DNA of 33,547 nt from Anaerolineae bacterium (GCA_014360845.1 JACIWR010000005.1:1-33547); one strand, 5' to 3'; counted from the stretch's first letter, positions 15,679-26,255 are shown. Translations and numbers: made by a program. Notes: generated by a model not told the origin, from the letters alone.

Positions 15679-18600
15679 TTATCTGTATTGCCTGCCTCCG
15701 AACTCCCATTGGGGCAAAGGCCTTTCCGGGTCAAATATTTTTATACCCTCCACTTCTTCATCGGGGAACCATCCCACGACCTCTCCATCGTAGAGTATCT
15801 GCCAGCCGCTAATCATCGACTCAGTTTCAGCCCCCCTGAAGAAATACCAGACGTTATGTCTCAGGACCCAGACTCCCTTGACTTTTTCCATCGCTCGCCT
15901 GTTTCCGCCAAAATTGATTGCATCCCACCTGGCTTGACGCCTGATCTTGTTCCATCGTGCCCACCATTTCCTATCTTCAAGCCTCTCTTCCCTTTCTCTG
16001 TAATAATTTTCCCACCAGGCTGCTTCAGCCTCTCTAGCCCGCCGCTGTTCTTCCCGCCGTTTCCAAACCTCATAATCTTCTTTAGTTATAAATGTGACGC
16101 CGCCGCACCTATAGCTGAGAGTACCGGGTACACAGGGATTACCACCATAGCCCCACTCTGGATCACCCTCTGAATACCCCGTCGGTGTGCCTTCTAAGAA
16201 CGTGAATAAGGCCCCCCCTACGCTTGCCGGCACATTGGGAATTTCAACTCCCGCCGCCGCTTCCAAACCCCAACCGGCTATTTCCCCAGCAAATCCTCCC
16301 CTCAAACCGTTTGGATCAACTTTCGACAGGGGGTCGCTCAGTGCGTACTGATATGGATTGCTCTCTCTCGAGTCCAAACTGGTGGGCCAGATGGGGTCTC
16401 GCGAGACAAAATGCCCTGTGGCGGCATCATAGTACCTGGCCCGCATATGATAGAGCGTTCCATCAGCGCCCTCCTGTCTGACTCCCCACTTGCCCACAAA
16501 GGTAAAGGGCTGGTCGCTGGGGCCGGTGTGGGCCAGCAGGGTGCCGTAGGGGTCGTAGGCGTAGGCATCGGTCACGTTGCCCCCGCCGTCGGTTAGGAAC
16601 AGGGTTGAGCCCACGCGGTCAAAGTGATAAAAGCGCACCTGGCCCGTGGCCGGGTCAATCGAGTAAAGCAGGCTCCCGCCGGGAGTGTAGACGTAAAAGC
16701 GCTTGTAACTGCCCCCCACAGATTCCGCCACGATGGGCGTCAGGCCCAGGGCGTAGTTGTAGTAGTAGTGAGTGGTGCTGCCCCCCTCGCTGCGAGTCAC
16801 GAGATCTCCCAGGCCGTTGTAGGTGAAGGTGACACTATCCACCCCCACCAGGCGGGAGGCCCCGTCCCAGGTGAAGGTGTAGCCGGGGGAGCTGGTCAGC
16901 CGGCCACGAGCGTCGTAAGCATAGCCAGAACTGCTCACCTGAGAGGCATCGTCGTAGGACAGGTTGATCACCTGTTCGACCAGATAGTCGGCCGGGTCCA
17001 GCGGCAGGTCCAGCACCGCCTGGGTCACCTCGCCGGCCGCGTTGTAGGTGTACTGCATATCGGCCAGGGCGCCTTCCTGGATGCGGGTCAGCCGGGAAGC
17101 GTCGTCCCAGGTCAGGGTGGCGTTCACACCGTTGGAGCGAGTAACCCCCGTCAGCCGCCCGTCGTCGTCGTAGGTGAACTGGACGGTCGCGCCTGTCAGG
17201 CTATCCGAGACCTGGGTGAGCAGGTCACGGCTGTCGTACTGGTAGGTGACGGTGAAGAGGCCGTCAGCGTAACTTACCGTCTCCAGCCGCCCGCCGTCGT
17301 CGTATGTGGCCCCGAAGGAGACGGGCGGGTTCTGGGTATTCACCACCTGCCCAACCTCGTTATAAGTGAGGGTGATGCCATCGGCCGAGATGAGCCGGTT
17401 CAGGTCGTCGTAGGTGAAGTGCAGGTCAAGGCCGCCGGAGTATTGCTGCCGGATAAGATTGCCCGCCGCGTCGTAGGTAGGCGTCCTGGTCTCGCCGGTG
17501 GGGTAGGTGACCTGCTCCAGAAAGCCGCGTTGGTTGTAGGCGTACTGCCACCGGTTCCCCAAGGGGTCGGTCAGGCGCTGCAGGCGACCCATCGAAGTGT
17601 AGTCAAAGGACCATTCCTTGCCTCGCAGGTCGTGGATGGTGGAGAGCAGCCCCAGGTTGTTGTAGTCATAGGTCGCCGCGCTGCTATCGGGCAGCGTGAC
17701 CGCGGTGAGCAGGCCGCTCTCGTCGTAGGTATAAGCTGTGGTGCGATTCAGCGGGTCGGTGGCCGCCGTGACGCGGTTCATTTCGTCGCGGGTGAAGGTT
17801 TCGGCATTGCCCAGGGGGTCGGTGATGCCGGTGAGGTTGCCCAGTTGGTCCCGGTCAAAGGTCGCCGTACGGTTCCCAGGTGTGGTGGCAGAGGTGAGTA
17901 CCCCCTCATCGTCGTAGACCAACTGCCATATCTTGCCCGCCGGGTCGGTGATCTGGGTCAGCCAGCCCCGGCTATTGTAGTCCAGTTGATAGCTATTGCC
18001 GTTGGGGTCGGTGACGGAGGACAGACGGCCCATCTCGTCGTAGGCGAACTGGGTGGTCTTGCCCCGGCGGTCCGTGCGCCCGGTCATCCGGTCCATCAGA
18101 TCGTAGGCGTACTGCATCTCTTCCCCGGACGGGTCGGTGGCTCTGATCAGACTGCCATTGTCATCGTACTCGAAACTGTAGGTCTTGCTCCGCTCGTCGG
18201 TGATGGCAGTCACCCGATCGTTCAGGTCATAAGCGATCTGGACGAAGGTGCTGTCGGGATGGGTGATGCGGTTGAGCCGCTTGTAAGCGTCATAGCCGTA
18301 GGTAGTGATGCCGACGTCAGAGTCGGTGCTGGTGGCCAGGGTTCCATCGGAGTTATAGGTGTAATCCATCGTGCCGCCGGTGGGGTTGGTGACGCGAGTC
18401 ACCTGCCCCCGGGCATTGTACTGGTACGACCAGACTTGCCCGGCCTGGTCGGTGTAAGTGGTCAGGTTACCCTGCGTGTCGTAAGCAAACTGTTCATTTG
18501 TCCCGTCGGGATAGTCCACCCGGATCAGGTTATAGAAGGTACAAGTAACCGTCTCGGTGGGGCTGATGGGGTTGGTGAAAGTTTGCACCTGGGCGGCGTA

Positions 18601-21600
18601 GGTGTAGGTGATGGTGTTCCCCTCGTTGTTGGTAACGGTAGCCAGCCATCCGCTCGCGGGATCATAAGTGAAGGAAGTGGTATCGCCCATCCGGTCTGTC
18701 AGCGTGCGCAGATGGTATTGGCCGTCATAGGACATCTGCACGCGGTTTCCGAGCGTGTCCTCGCGGCCAGTGGCGCGGGCCTGGGCGTCAAAGTAGTGCA
18801 CCTGGCGGCTGCCGTCCGGGTTCTCCTCCATGTTGCGAAAGTCGCTGAAGAAGAAGCGGGACACATTGCCCAGCGCGTCCGTCTGCGTCACCACCCGACC
18901 AAAGGCGTCGTAGACGTTGGTGACCACAACGTTGGACAGGGGATGGGTCACCGAGACCATGCGGTGGGCCGTGTCGTATGCATAGCGCCAGGTGTGGCCC
19001 TCGGCATCCTGATAGGTGGCAAGATCAGCGTCTGTGTACCCAAAAGAGACCGAACGGCCGGCCTGATCGGACACCGAGGTAATCAGACTCCCGCTGTAGG
19101 TGAGCGTGAGTGTCAGACCCAGGCTGTTGGCGATAGTCTGGAGTTTGCCGCCGCCGTCGTAGGTATAGATCACCGTATTGCCGTTGGTATCCTGCCAGGC
19201 CCTGACCTTGCCCTCCGCGTCGAAGGTCAGGCAGGCGTTGACCGGTCCGCACAGGTAGTAGCTAGAGCCAGCCTGAACCAGGTTGTCGCGGATACCAGGA
19301 GGGGGATTGTAGGTGCCGTCGGCCAGTTTGATGTATTCAAGAGTGGTGAGCCCCATGTAGACGGTGATACCGTTGTCAATGAGTTGATCCATGGCCCACT
19401 TGTTGGTCAGGACGGCGGTGGTCCATTTCTGTATGTTAAGCGGAGTCTCGAGCAAGTCGAGCGTCACGTATGCGGAGACGATGAGTGAGGCAGCATCTGT
19501 CGGCTGACGTTGGCCCAAAGGTGGACCGCCGTCGCTGTGGAAGCGCAGGAATATGTTGTGATTGTGGCTCCAACCGTAGCCCAGTGGCGAAGCCTCGCGG
19601 TGACCGCTGTTGTAGGAACGGACGAAGCCCAGCTCCAGCGGCCCCGCCGGCCCGACCGCCAGATCAAGATGATCGTAGAGAAAAGCGCCGCTCGTCATAT
19701 CCACCGGGTCCCGGCTCGCGGGAGAGTCTATCTCCTCTCTCATAAATGGAGACAGGTATGCCTCCTTAATTTCCTTAAGGACCTGCTCGATAGATAGATC
19801 ATCCTTGGTACTGTTATAGCCGCCAAGATAGCCCCCGGAGATGATCATGCTCGTAGAACCCTGGTCACCGCTCTGGTAATGGTCTATGTAGCCAACACCC
19901 CGCCATTGATTCAGCGTGATGTTGGCATCCTCGGGCAGCACGTACTCATGACCGGCACTGATCCCCGCAGCGATGGCAGCCTTGGTAGAGGCTGAATAGT
20001 TCTGCAATTGTGGTTCCACGGTAGACCAATTACCGCTGTTGGCCAGGAAGGTCTTCGCTACGGCGGTGCTGTTGCTGATCTGGAGCAATTTGACAGTAGA
20101 GGCGGCCGGCTTATCGCTCCCCTGCTGCTGTTCCAGCACTCCATGCTCAAAGGCGCTGGCCATCATGGTTTGGGCCCTGAAGACCGGCCATGTATCCGAT
20201 GTCCCATCGCCCGGAGCGATGCTGACCATAACCATAGGCATATCAATAAAGTAGCCCTCCTCCTGGCCCATCACCCCTACGGTGTGGTGCCGTAGAGAGA
20301 CCACATTCCCCAACCGGCCCACCAGGTCGCTGAACAGGCTCACCTCATGACACCAGGTCAGACCCATTATCCACAGCGCCTCACCCCGCACCGATTCGGA
20401 CGCCTCTGCCAGGCCATCCTGGAGGTATTGGGTAAGCAACCGGTTGCGTTGGGAGATGAGAGGTGACGAGACGGAGCCCAGGTCGTGGATGACGACGTAA
20501 GAAGAGCCACTTGTCAAGTCGAAGCTACCCTGCTGGTCGGCAAAGGTACCACCAGCGGCAGCGTAAGGATGATCCACCGTGATGGTCATCGGGTAGGTGG
20601 TGCCGCTGATGGTGACGCTGCCAGTGACCACCGGCGTGCCATCCACCCGTAGAATGGGCACATAGTCACCATCGCGGTAAAAGATGGAGACCCGCCGAGT
20701 GGCGATCTCGAACGTCTTGAAGGTGTAGTCAATCCCCTCGTGTTGAACGCGCAGGGTGTGGCGATATGTGTCTGGGAGTGTTGTATAAGTCGTTTCGTTC
20801 GACACGGAGAGCGCGTAGGGCAGCGAGGTGGGGTAGGTTGACATCTCAGTGGGGATAATCTCGTGACCGCCGATAACCTCCGCCACACTGGCGTTGGGCA
20901 CGTTGTCCTCGATATAGTTCACCAGATTGGTGCTGTAGGTCGCCAGATCCGCCCGGATGTTAGCTTCGTTCATATTCTGGGCGTAATCGCCGGTCACAGT
21001 TGCCCCTGACTGGGCACGGGACAGAAACGTCGCCTGATCGTAGCCAGTGGCTGCGGCCAAGTCAATGCCGGTGACGTCCTGGTACTCCTTCATGGCAGGG
21101 TCAAAGACGTAGGTCTGACCGCCAATGACCGCCTGGGCCCAGACACGGGTGATTTTGAGCCCGTCCGGCACGCCCTCCACCGGCACACCGCCGTTGGCAA
21201 AAACGTTTCCGACGACGTTGATGTCATTCTCAACGCCCGTCCAGTTGGCCAGGCGGCTCACGCTGTAGACGACATCTCCCACGACATAGTTCGCCGTGTA
21301 TCCTGCGGCGCGCATCAGGGCGATAAAGAGAGAGGCCTGGTCCCAGTCGTTGCCCCGCCTGGCGTACAAGGTGGCCGTTGCTCCATTGGCTGAGCCATAG
21401 GTGGGCACATAGTCAATATAGTTGTGGACGTAGTCGAAAATGAGTTTCGGGTCGTTCTGCAACGCCTGCGCCAGAGCCAGGATCTCGGGCGTCGCCTCTG
21501 TCTCAGAAGTGGGTAGTCCGGCAGCCAGGTTCTGTACATCCTGGCCTTCCACGGGAGCCTGTTGGCTGGAGAGAACCTGTTGCGCCTCGTCGGGCTCCAC

Positions 21601-21789
21601 CCAGCCAGCAGAAGCCAGGTGCCAACCTGGACCGGCCACTTCGGACACGCCGGGTAGGTCGGGCGGCGGCTCTTGCGCCCGGCTGGAGGAGCGCGTGGGT
21701 AGAGACCCTACCAGCGAGCTGACGATCAAGAGCAGGCAGAGGGTCCTGGTGAAAAAGCGGCCATTACCGTCCTTCCGGTTCATTGTCAT
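15679..21789 (-). CDS. RHS repeat protein (2036 aa): signal peptide, transglutaminase-like N-terminal region, YD repeats, RHS core, unique C-terminal domain
   Basis: GNDWDQASLFIALMRAAGYTANYVVG; many YTYD..G.L repeats; RARYYDAATGHFVSRDPI...NPYQYALSDPLSKVDPNGL. Confidence 0.93.
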   Translation of the reverse strand: MTMNRKDGNGRFFTRTLCLLLIVSSLVGSLPTRSSSRAQEPPPDLPGVSEVAGPGWHLASAGWVEPDEAQQVLSSQQAPVEGQDVQNLAAGLPTSETEATPEILALAQALQNDPKLIFDYVHNYIDYVPTYGSANGATATLYARRGNDWDQASLFIALMRAAGYTANYVVGDVVYSVSRLANWTGVENDINVVGNVFANGGVPVEGVPDGLKITRVWAQAVIGGQTYVFDPAMKEYQDVTGIDLAAATGYDQATFLSRAQSGATVTGDYAQNMNEANIRADLATYSTNLVNYIEDNVPNASVAEVIGGHEIIPTEMSTYPTSLPYALSVSNETTYTTLPDTYRHTLRVQHEGIDYTFKTFEIATRRVSIFYRDGDYVPILRVDGTPVVTGSVTISGTTYPMTITVDHPYAAAGGTFADQQGSFDLTSGSSYVVIHDLGSVSSPLISQRNRLLTQYLQDGLAEASESVRGEALWIMGLTWCHEVSLFSDLVGRLGNVVSLRHHTVGVMGQEEGYFIDMPMVMVSIAPGDGTSDTWPVFRAQTMMASAFEHGVLEQQQGSDKPAASTVKLLQISNSTAVAKTFLANSGNWSTVEPQLQNYSASTKAAIAAGISAGHEYVLPEDANITLNQWRGVGYIDHYQSGDQGSTSMIISGGYLGGYNSTKDDLSIEQVLKEIKEAYLSPFMREEIDSPASRDPVDMTSGAFLYDHLDLAVGPAGPLELGFVRSYNSGHREASPLGYGWSHNHNIFLRFHSDGGPPLGQRQPTDAASLIVSAYVTLDLLETPLNIQKWTTAVLTNKWAMDQLIDNGITVYMGLTTLEYIKLADGTYNPPPGIRDNLVQAGSSYYLCGPVNACLTFDAEGKVRAWQDTNGNTVIYTYDGGGKLQTIANSLGLTLTLTYSGSLITSVSDQAGRSVSFGYTDADLATYQDAEGHTWRYAYDTAHRMVSVTHPLSNVVVTNVYDAFGRVVTQTDALGNVSRFFFSDFRNMEENPDGSRQVHYFDAQARATGREDTLGNRVQMSYDGQYHLRTLTDRMGDTTSFTYDPASGWLATVTNNEGNTITYTYAAQVQTFTNPISPTETVTCTFYNLIRVDYPDGTNEQFAYDTQGNLTTYTDQAGQVWSYQYNARGQVTRVTNPTGGTMDYTYNSDGTLATSTDSDVGITTYGYDAYKRLNRITHPDSTFVQIAYDLNDRVTAITDERSKTYSFEYDDNGSLIRATDPSGEEMQYAYDLMDRMTGRTDRRGKTTQFAYDEMGRLSSVTDPNGNSYQLDYNSRGWLTQITDPAGKIWQLVYDDEGVLTSATTPGNRTATFDRDQLGNLTGITDPLGNAETFTRDEMNRVTAATDPLNRTTAYTYDESGLLTAVTLPDSSAATYDYNNLGLLSTIHDLRGKEWSFDYTSMGRLQRLTDPLGNRWQYAYNQRGFLEQVTYPTGETRTPTYDAAGNLIRQQYSGGLDLHFTYDDLNRLISADGITLTYNEVGQVVNTQNPPVSFGATYDDGGRLETVSYADGLFTVTYQYDSRDLLTQVSDSLTGATVQFTYDDDGRLTGVTRSNGVNATLTWDDASRLTRIQEGALADMQYTYNAAGEVTQAVLDLPLDPADYLVEQVINLSYDDASQVSSSGYAYDARGRLTSSPGYTFTWDGASRLVGVDSVTFTYNGLGDLVTRSEGGSTTHYYYNYALGLTPIVAESVGGSYKRFYVYTPGGSLLYSIDPATGQVRFYHFDRVGSTLFLTDGGGNVTDAYAYDPYGTLLAHTGPSDQPFTFVGKWGVRQEGADGTLYHMRARYYDAATGHFVSRDPIWPTSLDSRESNPYQYALSDPLSKVDPNGLRGGFAGEIAGWGLEAAAGVEIPNVPASVGGALFTFLEGTPTGYSEGDPEWGYGGNPCVPGTLSYRCGGVTFITKEDYEVWKRREEQRRAREAEAAWWENYYREREERLEDRKWWARWNKIRRQARWDAINFGGNRRAMEKVKGVWVLRHNVWYFFRGAETESMISGWQILYDGEVVGWFPDEEVEGIKIFDPERPLPQWEFGGRQYR

Positions 21790-21999
21790 GCCTCCTTGCC
21801 TAGAGCCATCACTTGTGCACCGTTGTTCGTTGATCGTATGGCCATCGGCGTTTGCCTTACCGGCCTTTCAACTCGGTGCCCTGCCCTTATTATAACAGCA
21901 CACCCCACTGCAATAGCACCGGGTGTATTTCACTTTGGAGGCGAGTTACTGCTGTGCCCTGGCCTCGGAGACCTCTCCCAGCCTCCCAGAATATGGTAA

Positions 22000-22018
22000 G
22001 CGCGGTTTCTTACCGCGC
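22000..22018. repeat. Hairpin GCGCGGT-ttctt-ACCGCGC
   Basis: 7-bp perfect stem, intergenic. Confidence 0.5.
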
Positions 22019-22596
22019 AACCCCGGGCACGACAATGTGCCTTCGCGGTGCTGGGGGCCGTCGGCCGCTATGGAAAGGGCGGCTACCCCCACTTCGTTCA
22101 GGGCGCCGCCCTTTGTCGGAGCTCAGGACGCAGCAGCGGTCGGCCGCTACGGGACAAACCTGCCCCGAAACTGAAATGCACCCATAGCACCCTTCTGATT
22201 GACAAACCCAGCGGTCTACCCACCCTGAGATTGGACAGTTCTCGCCGTTGGGCCTCAAACTCAGCCAGAGTGAAGTGGCCTAAGGAAGAGAGGTTACGTT
22301 TGTGTATCTAGACTTTGTCGAGAAAACGATCAACTGGTGGTGAACATAATTGTAACCCAAACACTCCGCCGAGTCAACTCTGCATCTGGCGCTGACTTAC
22401 TACCACTTCCTCAGACACCACACCAGCTTGCGGGTCAAATTGCCAGAGCCGATCTCAAGGCATGACCACGGCTCATCCGAGAAGTGACAGCAGATCGAAA
22501 GACCTGTGAACGCTCAAGAGCAACCCCAGGTAGGCACTCAGCACCGCCACCTGCCCCCGCAGCTGACCCAGCAGATTCCTCATCGCCTCCTCTATT

Positions 22597-22638
22597 TGCA
22601 ATTCATCTATTGACAAATTGCACATAGTGTGGTATAAT
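22597..22638 (+). promoter_or_regulatory. Consensus promoter TTGACA (22610-22615)-N17-TATAAT (22633-22638) overlapped by inverted repeat TGCAATT-N12-AATTGCA (22597-22622)
   Basis: Read directly; located upstream of the PadR-like regulator. Confidence 0.8.
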
Positions 22639-22693
22639 CAAGCGCGGTACCGACAAGAGACTGCTTATGCATTCATTTACGACGGAGGAAAAC

Positions 22694-23086
22694 ATGCCCG
22701 GCGGAAGAGGTCACAGATGGCGCTGGCGGGGGTGCTCACGGCGCATGGTGCGCTTCCTTGACCCTGCCCTCCTGCTGTTGCTCCACCGGGGACGGGCGCA
22801 CGGCTACACCCTGCTGGAGCAACTGGCCGAGTTCGGCCTGGAGAACTTGAACCCCAGCGTGATCTACCGTGCCCTGCGGGATATGGAGGATAGAGGCTGG
22901 GTCACTTCCACCTGGGACGAAGAGCAAACGCAGGGCCCCCCGCGCCGGGTGTACAGCATCACCGCCGCAGGGGACGACGCCCTGGCCCAGTGGGTGCAAG
23001 ACCTGGAGGAGACGCGCGATCTGATTAACTACTTCATGGCAGCTTACGAGCAGCACATGGAGGAGGGCGAGGGTGAGCATCACTGA
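22694..23086 (+). CDS. PadR family transcriptional regulator
   Basis: LLLHRGRAHGYTLLEQLAEFGLENLNPSVIYRALRDMEDRGWVTSTWDEEQTQGPPRRVYSITAAGDDAL; GGAGG before ATG 22694. Confidence 0.9.
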   Translation: MPGGRGHRWRWRGCSRRMVRFLDPALLLLLHRGRAHGYTLLEQLAEFGLENLNPSVIYRALRDMEDRGWVTSTWDEEQTQGPPRRVYSITAAGDDALAQWVQDLEETRDLINYFMAAYEQHMEEGEGEHH

Positions 23087-23810
23087 GCGGTTGCTGGCCT
23101 CTTTGCGTGCGGAGCGTGCGGACGCCGCGGTACGCGAGGTGTGCGTGGGAGCCTTCTGGACGGCGGTGGCGCTGAAGACCGACCCACCCCGCTGCGGACT
23201 GGCCTCGACCCTGCGCAGCGAGGTGCACGAGGGGCCACCGGTACGTGATGCGGGGCGGCTTTTGGAGAAGAGGGCGCTGGAGCTGGCTGCCTTGCTCCGC
23301 TCCACCAGCCCCGTGGAAGCCAGCATCGGCATGGCAGCGGTGAACGCGCTGCTGGAAGTGGCCGAAGAGGCATGCCTCGAGGTCAACGCCGAGGAGGTGA
23401 TCGTCGAGAAGGGCGCGGGAAAGAAAGTGGCCATCGTCGGACACTTTCCCTTCATCCCCCGCGTGCGACGGGTAGCGGACACAGTGTGGGTGCTGGAACA
23501 GCGTCCACGGGGCGATGACTTGCCCGCCGCAGCCGCGCCGCAGGTCATCCCCCAGGCCGATGTGGTGGCCATCACCGGCACGGCACTGATCAATCACACC
23601 TTCGAGGAACTGGTGGCCCTTTGCCGTCCCGAGGCCTATGTTCTCGTCCTGGGTGGGAGCGCCCCCCTCTCGCCGCTGCTTTTCGACTACGGTGTGGACG
23701 CCATCGCCGGGACGCAGGTGATAGACGTACCCGCCGTGTTGCGAGCCGTCAGCCAGGGCGCAACCTTCCGGCAGATCCCGGGCAAGCGTCTGCTGACGAT
23801 GAAACGATAA
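23073..23810 (+). CDS. DUF364 (putative heavy-metal chelation) domain protein, GTG start, overlapping the PadR gene
   Basis: VGAFWTAV...GLASTLRSEVHEGPPVRDAGRLLEK...SIGMAAVNALL...VAIVGHFPFIPRVR...ITGTALINHTFEELVALC. Confidence 0.85.
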   Translation: MSITERLLASLRAERADAAVREVCVGAFWTAVALKTDPPRCGLASTLRSEVHEGPPVRDAGRLLEKRALELAALLRSTSPVEASIGMAAVNALLEVAEEACLEVNAEEVIVEKGAGKKVAIVGHFPFIPRVRRVADTVWVLEQRPRGDDLPAAAAPQVIPQADVVAITGTALINHTFEELVALCRPEAYVLVLGGSAPLSPLLFDYGVDAIAGTQVIDVPAVLRAVSQGATFRQIPGKRLLTMKR

Positions 23811-23979
23811 CGTCCGTCGGGGACAAGACCGGTGACGCCCCACTTAACCGTGGGATTAATTCCGCCACAGAAACACACAGATTCCCACAGAAAGTCCGAT
23901 TTTCTGCGTGGTTCTGTGACCGGAAAAGCCCTTACACCATCATCAGCAGTTTTGCACTTTTTACAATGTCTCCGATCAT

Positions 23980-24048
23980 CACCGCAGAGGCGCAGAGGAC
24001 GCCGAGAAAATCTATAAAGTTCTCCGCGTGCTCGGCGTCTCGGCGGTG
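23980..24048. repeat. Foldback repeat CACCGC...GACGCCGAG/CTCGGCGTC...GCGGTG
   Basis: 9-bp perfect inner stem (23998-24006/24031-24039) and outer CACCGC/GCGGTG arms. Confidence 0.6.
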
Positions 24049-24120
24049 AAATAGGCAGCCATTGGGACTGTTCTGTAAAATCTGCAAAAGTACCGATCAT
24101 ATCTGACAGGAGAAAAGCGC

Positions 24121-25194
24121 ATGATTACAACCGAGGCAATTTTTGACGCACTACGAGGAGTGATAGACCCCGAATTAGGGCGAAACATTGTTGAACTGGG
24201 AATGGTGCGCGATGTCACCATTGAGAACGGGCAGGTAAACGTTGTTCTGGCCTTGACCACCCTGGCCTGCCCTCTCAAGAGCAAAATCGTGGATGACGTG
24301 AAATCCGCCATCGGCAAGCTGGACGAAAATCTGGCGGTCGAGGTGGAATTGGCCGAGATGACCCCTCAAGAGCGGGCTCAGATTCTCGGTCAGCAGCAGG
24401 AAGAAAAGCCCCTGGCCGAGCGCTTCAACGACATTCATCACGTGATCGCCGTGATGAGCGGCAAGGGTGGGGTGGGAAAGTCGTCGGTGGCGGCGCTGCT
24501 GGCGGTGGCCCTGCGACGCCAGGGGCAGCGCGTGGGCGTGTTGGACGCGGACATCACCGGACCCAGCATCCCGCGCATGTTCGGCCTGCACAATCCACCG
24601 GCCATGAGCCCGCTGGGCATTCTCCCGGCCGACAGCCAGACGGGCATCAAGGTCATCTCCATCAACCTGTTGCTGCCCAGCGAGGACGAGGCCGTCATCT
24701 GGCGCGGGCCGCTGATCAGCGGGGCCATCAAGCAGTTCTGGGGCGAGGTGTTCTGGGGCGACCTGGACACGCTGGTCATTGACCTGCCGCCGGGCACGTC
24801 GGACGCCTCGTTGACGGTGATGCAGTCCATCCCCCTGAGCGGGGTGGTGCTGGTCACCTCGCCGCAGGACCTGGCCGGGATGGTGGTGCGCAAGGCAGCG
24901 CGCATGGCCCAACAGCTCAACATCCCCATCCTGGGGCTGGTGGAGAACATGAGCTACGTCACCTGCCCCGACTGCGGGCGGCGCATCGAGGTCTTCGGTC
25001 CCAGTCAGGCAGCGTTGACGGCGGCGCAACTGGGCATACCCATGCTGGGCCACCTGCCCCTCGATCCCAACCTGGCCGCTCGCTGTGATGCGGGCCAGGT
25101 CGAGGACTACCCGGCCACGGAGTTCGAACCTATCGCGCAGCGCATCATGGAACGAGTGCCGGCACAAAAGGTCAAGCCGGTTTTCGGACACTGA
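24121..25194 (+). CDS. mrp: Mrp/NBP35 family ATP-binding Fe-S carrier with N-terminal MIP18 (DUF59) domain
   Basis: DALRGVIDPELGRNIVELGMV; VMSGKGGVGKSSVAALLAVAL; ENMSYVTCPDCGRR. Confidence 0.93.
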   Translation: MITTEAIFDALRGVIDPELGRNIVELGMVRDVTIENGQVNVVLALTTLACPLKSKIVDDVKSAIGKLDENLAVEVELAEMTPQERAQILGQQQEEKPLAERFNDIHHVIAVMSGKGGVGKSSVAALLAVALRRQGQRVGVLDADITGPSIPRMFGLHNPPAMSPLGILPADSQTGIKVISINLLLPSEDEAVIWRGPLISGAIKQFWGEVFWGDLDTLVIDLPPGTSDASLTVMQSIPLSGVVLVTSPQDLAGMVVRKAARMAQQLNIPILGLVENMSYVTCPDCGRRIEVFGPSQAALTAAQLGIPMLGHLPLDPNLAARCDAGQVEDYPATEFEPIAQRIMERVPAQKVKPVFGH

Positions 25195-25207
25195 TCAGGT
25201 GCGGTCG

Positions 25208-25238
25208 GGTGCGACGCGCTTCGCAAGTGCGTCGCACC
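25208..25238. terminator. Hairpin GGTGCGACGCGCTT-CGC-AAGTGCGTCGCACC after mrp (terminator or REP-like element)
   Basis: 14-bp stem with one G.U pair. Confidence 0.55.
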
Positions 25239-25252
25239 TCCCGAAAGCGAGA

Positions 25253-25361
25253 GATGTAGCGGCGAACGGCCCTTCGACGAAGCTCAGGACATGCCCTGTC
25301 CGCCCGTGAACGCGGCCACAGCGGGCCGCCGCTACGGCTTCGCACTAAATTATGCGAGGAG
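25253..25361. repeat. Intergenic repeat copy 1 (about 108 bp) with GTAGCGGCG/CGCCGCTAC arms
   Basis: Near-identical to 26839-26946. Confidence 0.85.
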
Positions 25362-25371
25362 GTGATGTGCA

Positions 25372-25668
25372 ATGCCAGGCTTTGATGGAACCGGCCCCCG
25401 TGGACTGGGGCCTATGACCGGGCGCGGGGAGGGTTATTGTGCCTTCGTGCTCCCTGAACCGGGTACACAGGGCCCTGCCTACGGATACGCGGGGCTGGCG
25501 GGCATACCGGCGCGCTTGAGCCGTCCGTTGGGGATGCCTGTCCCCTCGGCTTTCGGCATGCTCCGCCGCGCGGCGACGTTCTTCCGGCCACGCCTGGGCC
25601 TGTGGTTCAGGCGCTGGGGCGGACGAGGCCGGGGCCGGGGTCGCTGGTCCCGCGCACGACGATGGTGA
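25372..25668 (+). CDS. DUF5320-like small Gly/Arg-rich protein
   Basis: MPGFDGTGPRGLGPMTGRGEGYCAF N-terminal signature; AGGAGGTGATG upstream. Confidence 0.75.
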   Translation: MPGFDGTGPRGLGPMTGRGEGYCAFVLPEPGTQGPAYGYAGLAGIPARLSRPLGMPVPSAFGMLRRAATFFRPRLGLWFRRWGGRGRGRGRWSRARRW

Positions 25669-25707
25669 AATCACACAAAAACCAACTGCGGAAAGGAGGT
25701 GAGCTGA

Positions 25708-26055
25708 ATGCCAAGAGGAGATAGAACCGGCCCGATGGGTATGGGTCCGATGACCGGGCGGGCAGCCGGGTACTGCGCCGGCTACGGCGTGCCGGGTTAC
25801 GCCAATCCCATCCCCGGACGCGGCTACGGCATGGGCTGGGGTGGCGGCTGGGGACGCGGCTGGCGCTGGCGGCACTGGTACTACGCCACCGGGCTGCCGG
25901 GCTGGGCCCGTTTCGGATACGCACCGGCTTACGGTCCCTACGCCCCGCCGACCAGGGAACAAGAGGCCGAGATGCTCAAAGAACAGGCTGAATGGCTGAA
26001 AGGACAGCTCGACGCCATCAGCAAGCGCATCGCCGAGCTCGAGCAGGAGAAGTAG
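25708..26055 (+). CDS. DUF5320 domain protein with C-terminal coiled coil
   Basis: [26 protein letters not shown]...[34 protein letters not shown] upstream. Confidence 0.8.
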   Translation: MPRGDRTGPMGMGPMTGRAAGYCAGYGVPGYANPIPGRGYGMGWGGGWGRGWRWRHWYYATGLPGWARFGYAPAYGPYAPPTREQEAEMLKEQAEWLKGQLDAISKRIAELEQEK

Positions 26056-26255
26056 CGGGGCGACAACGGAATAACATCGGGGCGGGTGAACGGAATCTGG
26101 GGAATCGCCACCCGCCCCGAGCACCCGTTGCGTGAGGCGTAGAACGTGAAGCGTGAAACGCGAGGCGTGAAACGTGACGCCTGTCTCTTTCACGGCACGT
26201 AATACGCAACACACAACGTACAAGGTATTATATCCTCAAACAAGGAGGTTCGCAA

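Noticed and set aside
16624-19488. 954-aa plus-strand ORF
   Set aside because: Lies wholly antisense to the RHS YD repeats; repetitive GC-rich codon structure keeps the opposite frame open. The minus-strand protein is clearly the real one.
22160-22600. Possible decayed transposase or gene remnant
   Set aside because: No convincing protein similarity in either strand; only short open stretches.
24175-25191. 338-aa minus-strand ORF
   Set aside because: Antisense shadow of mrp; no recognisable domain.
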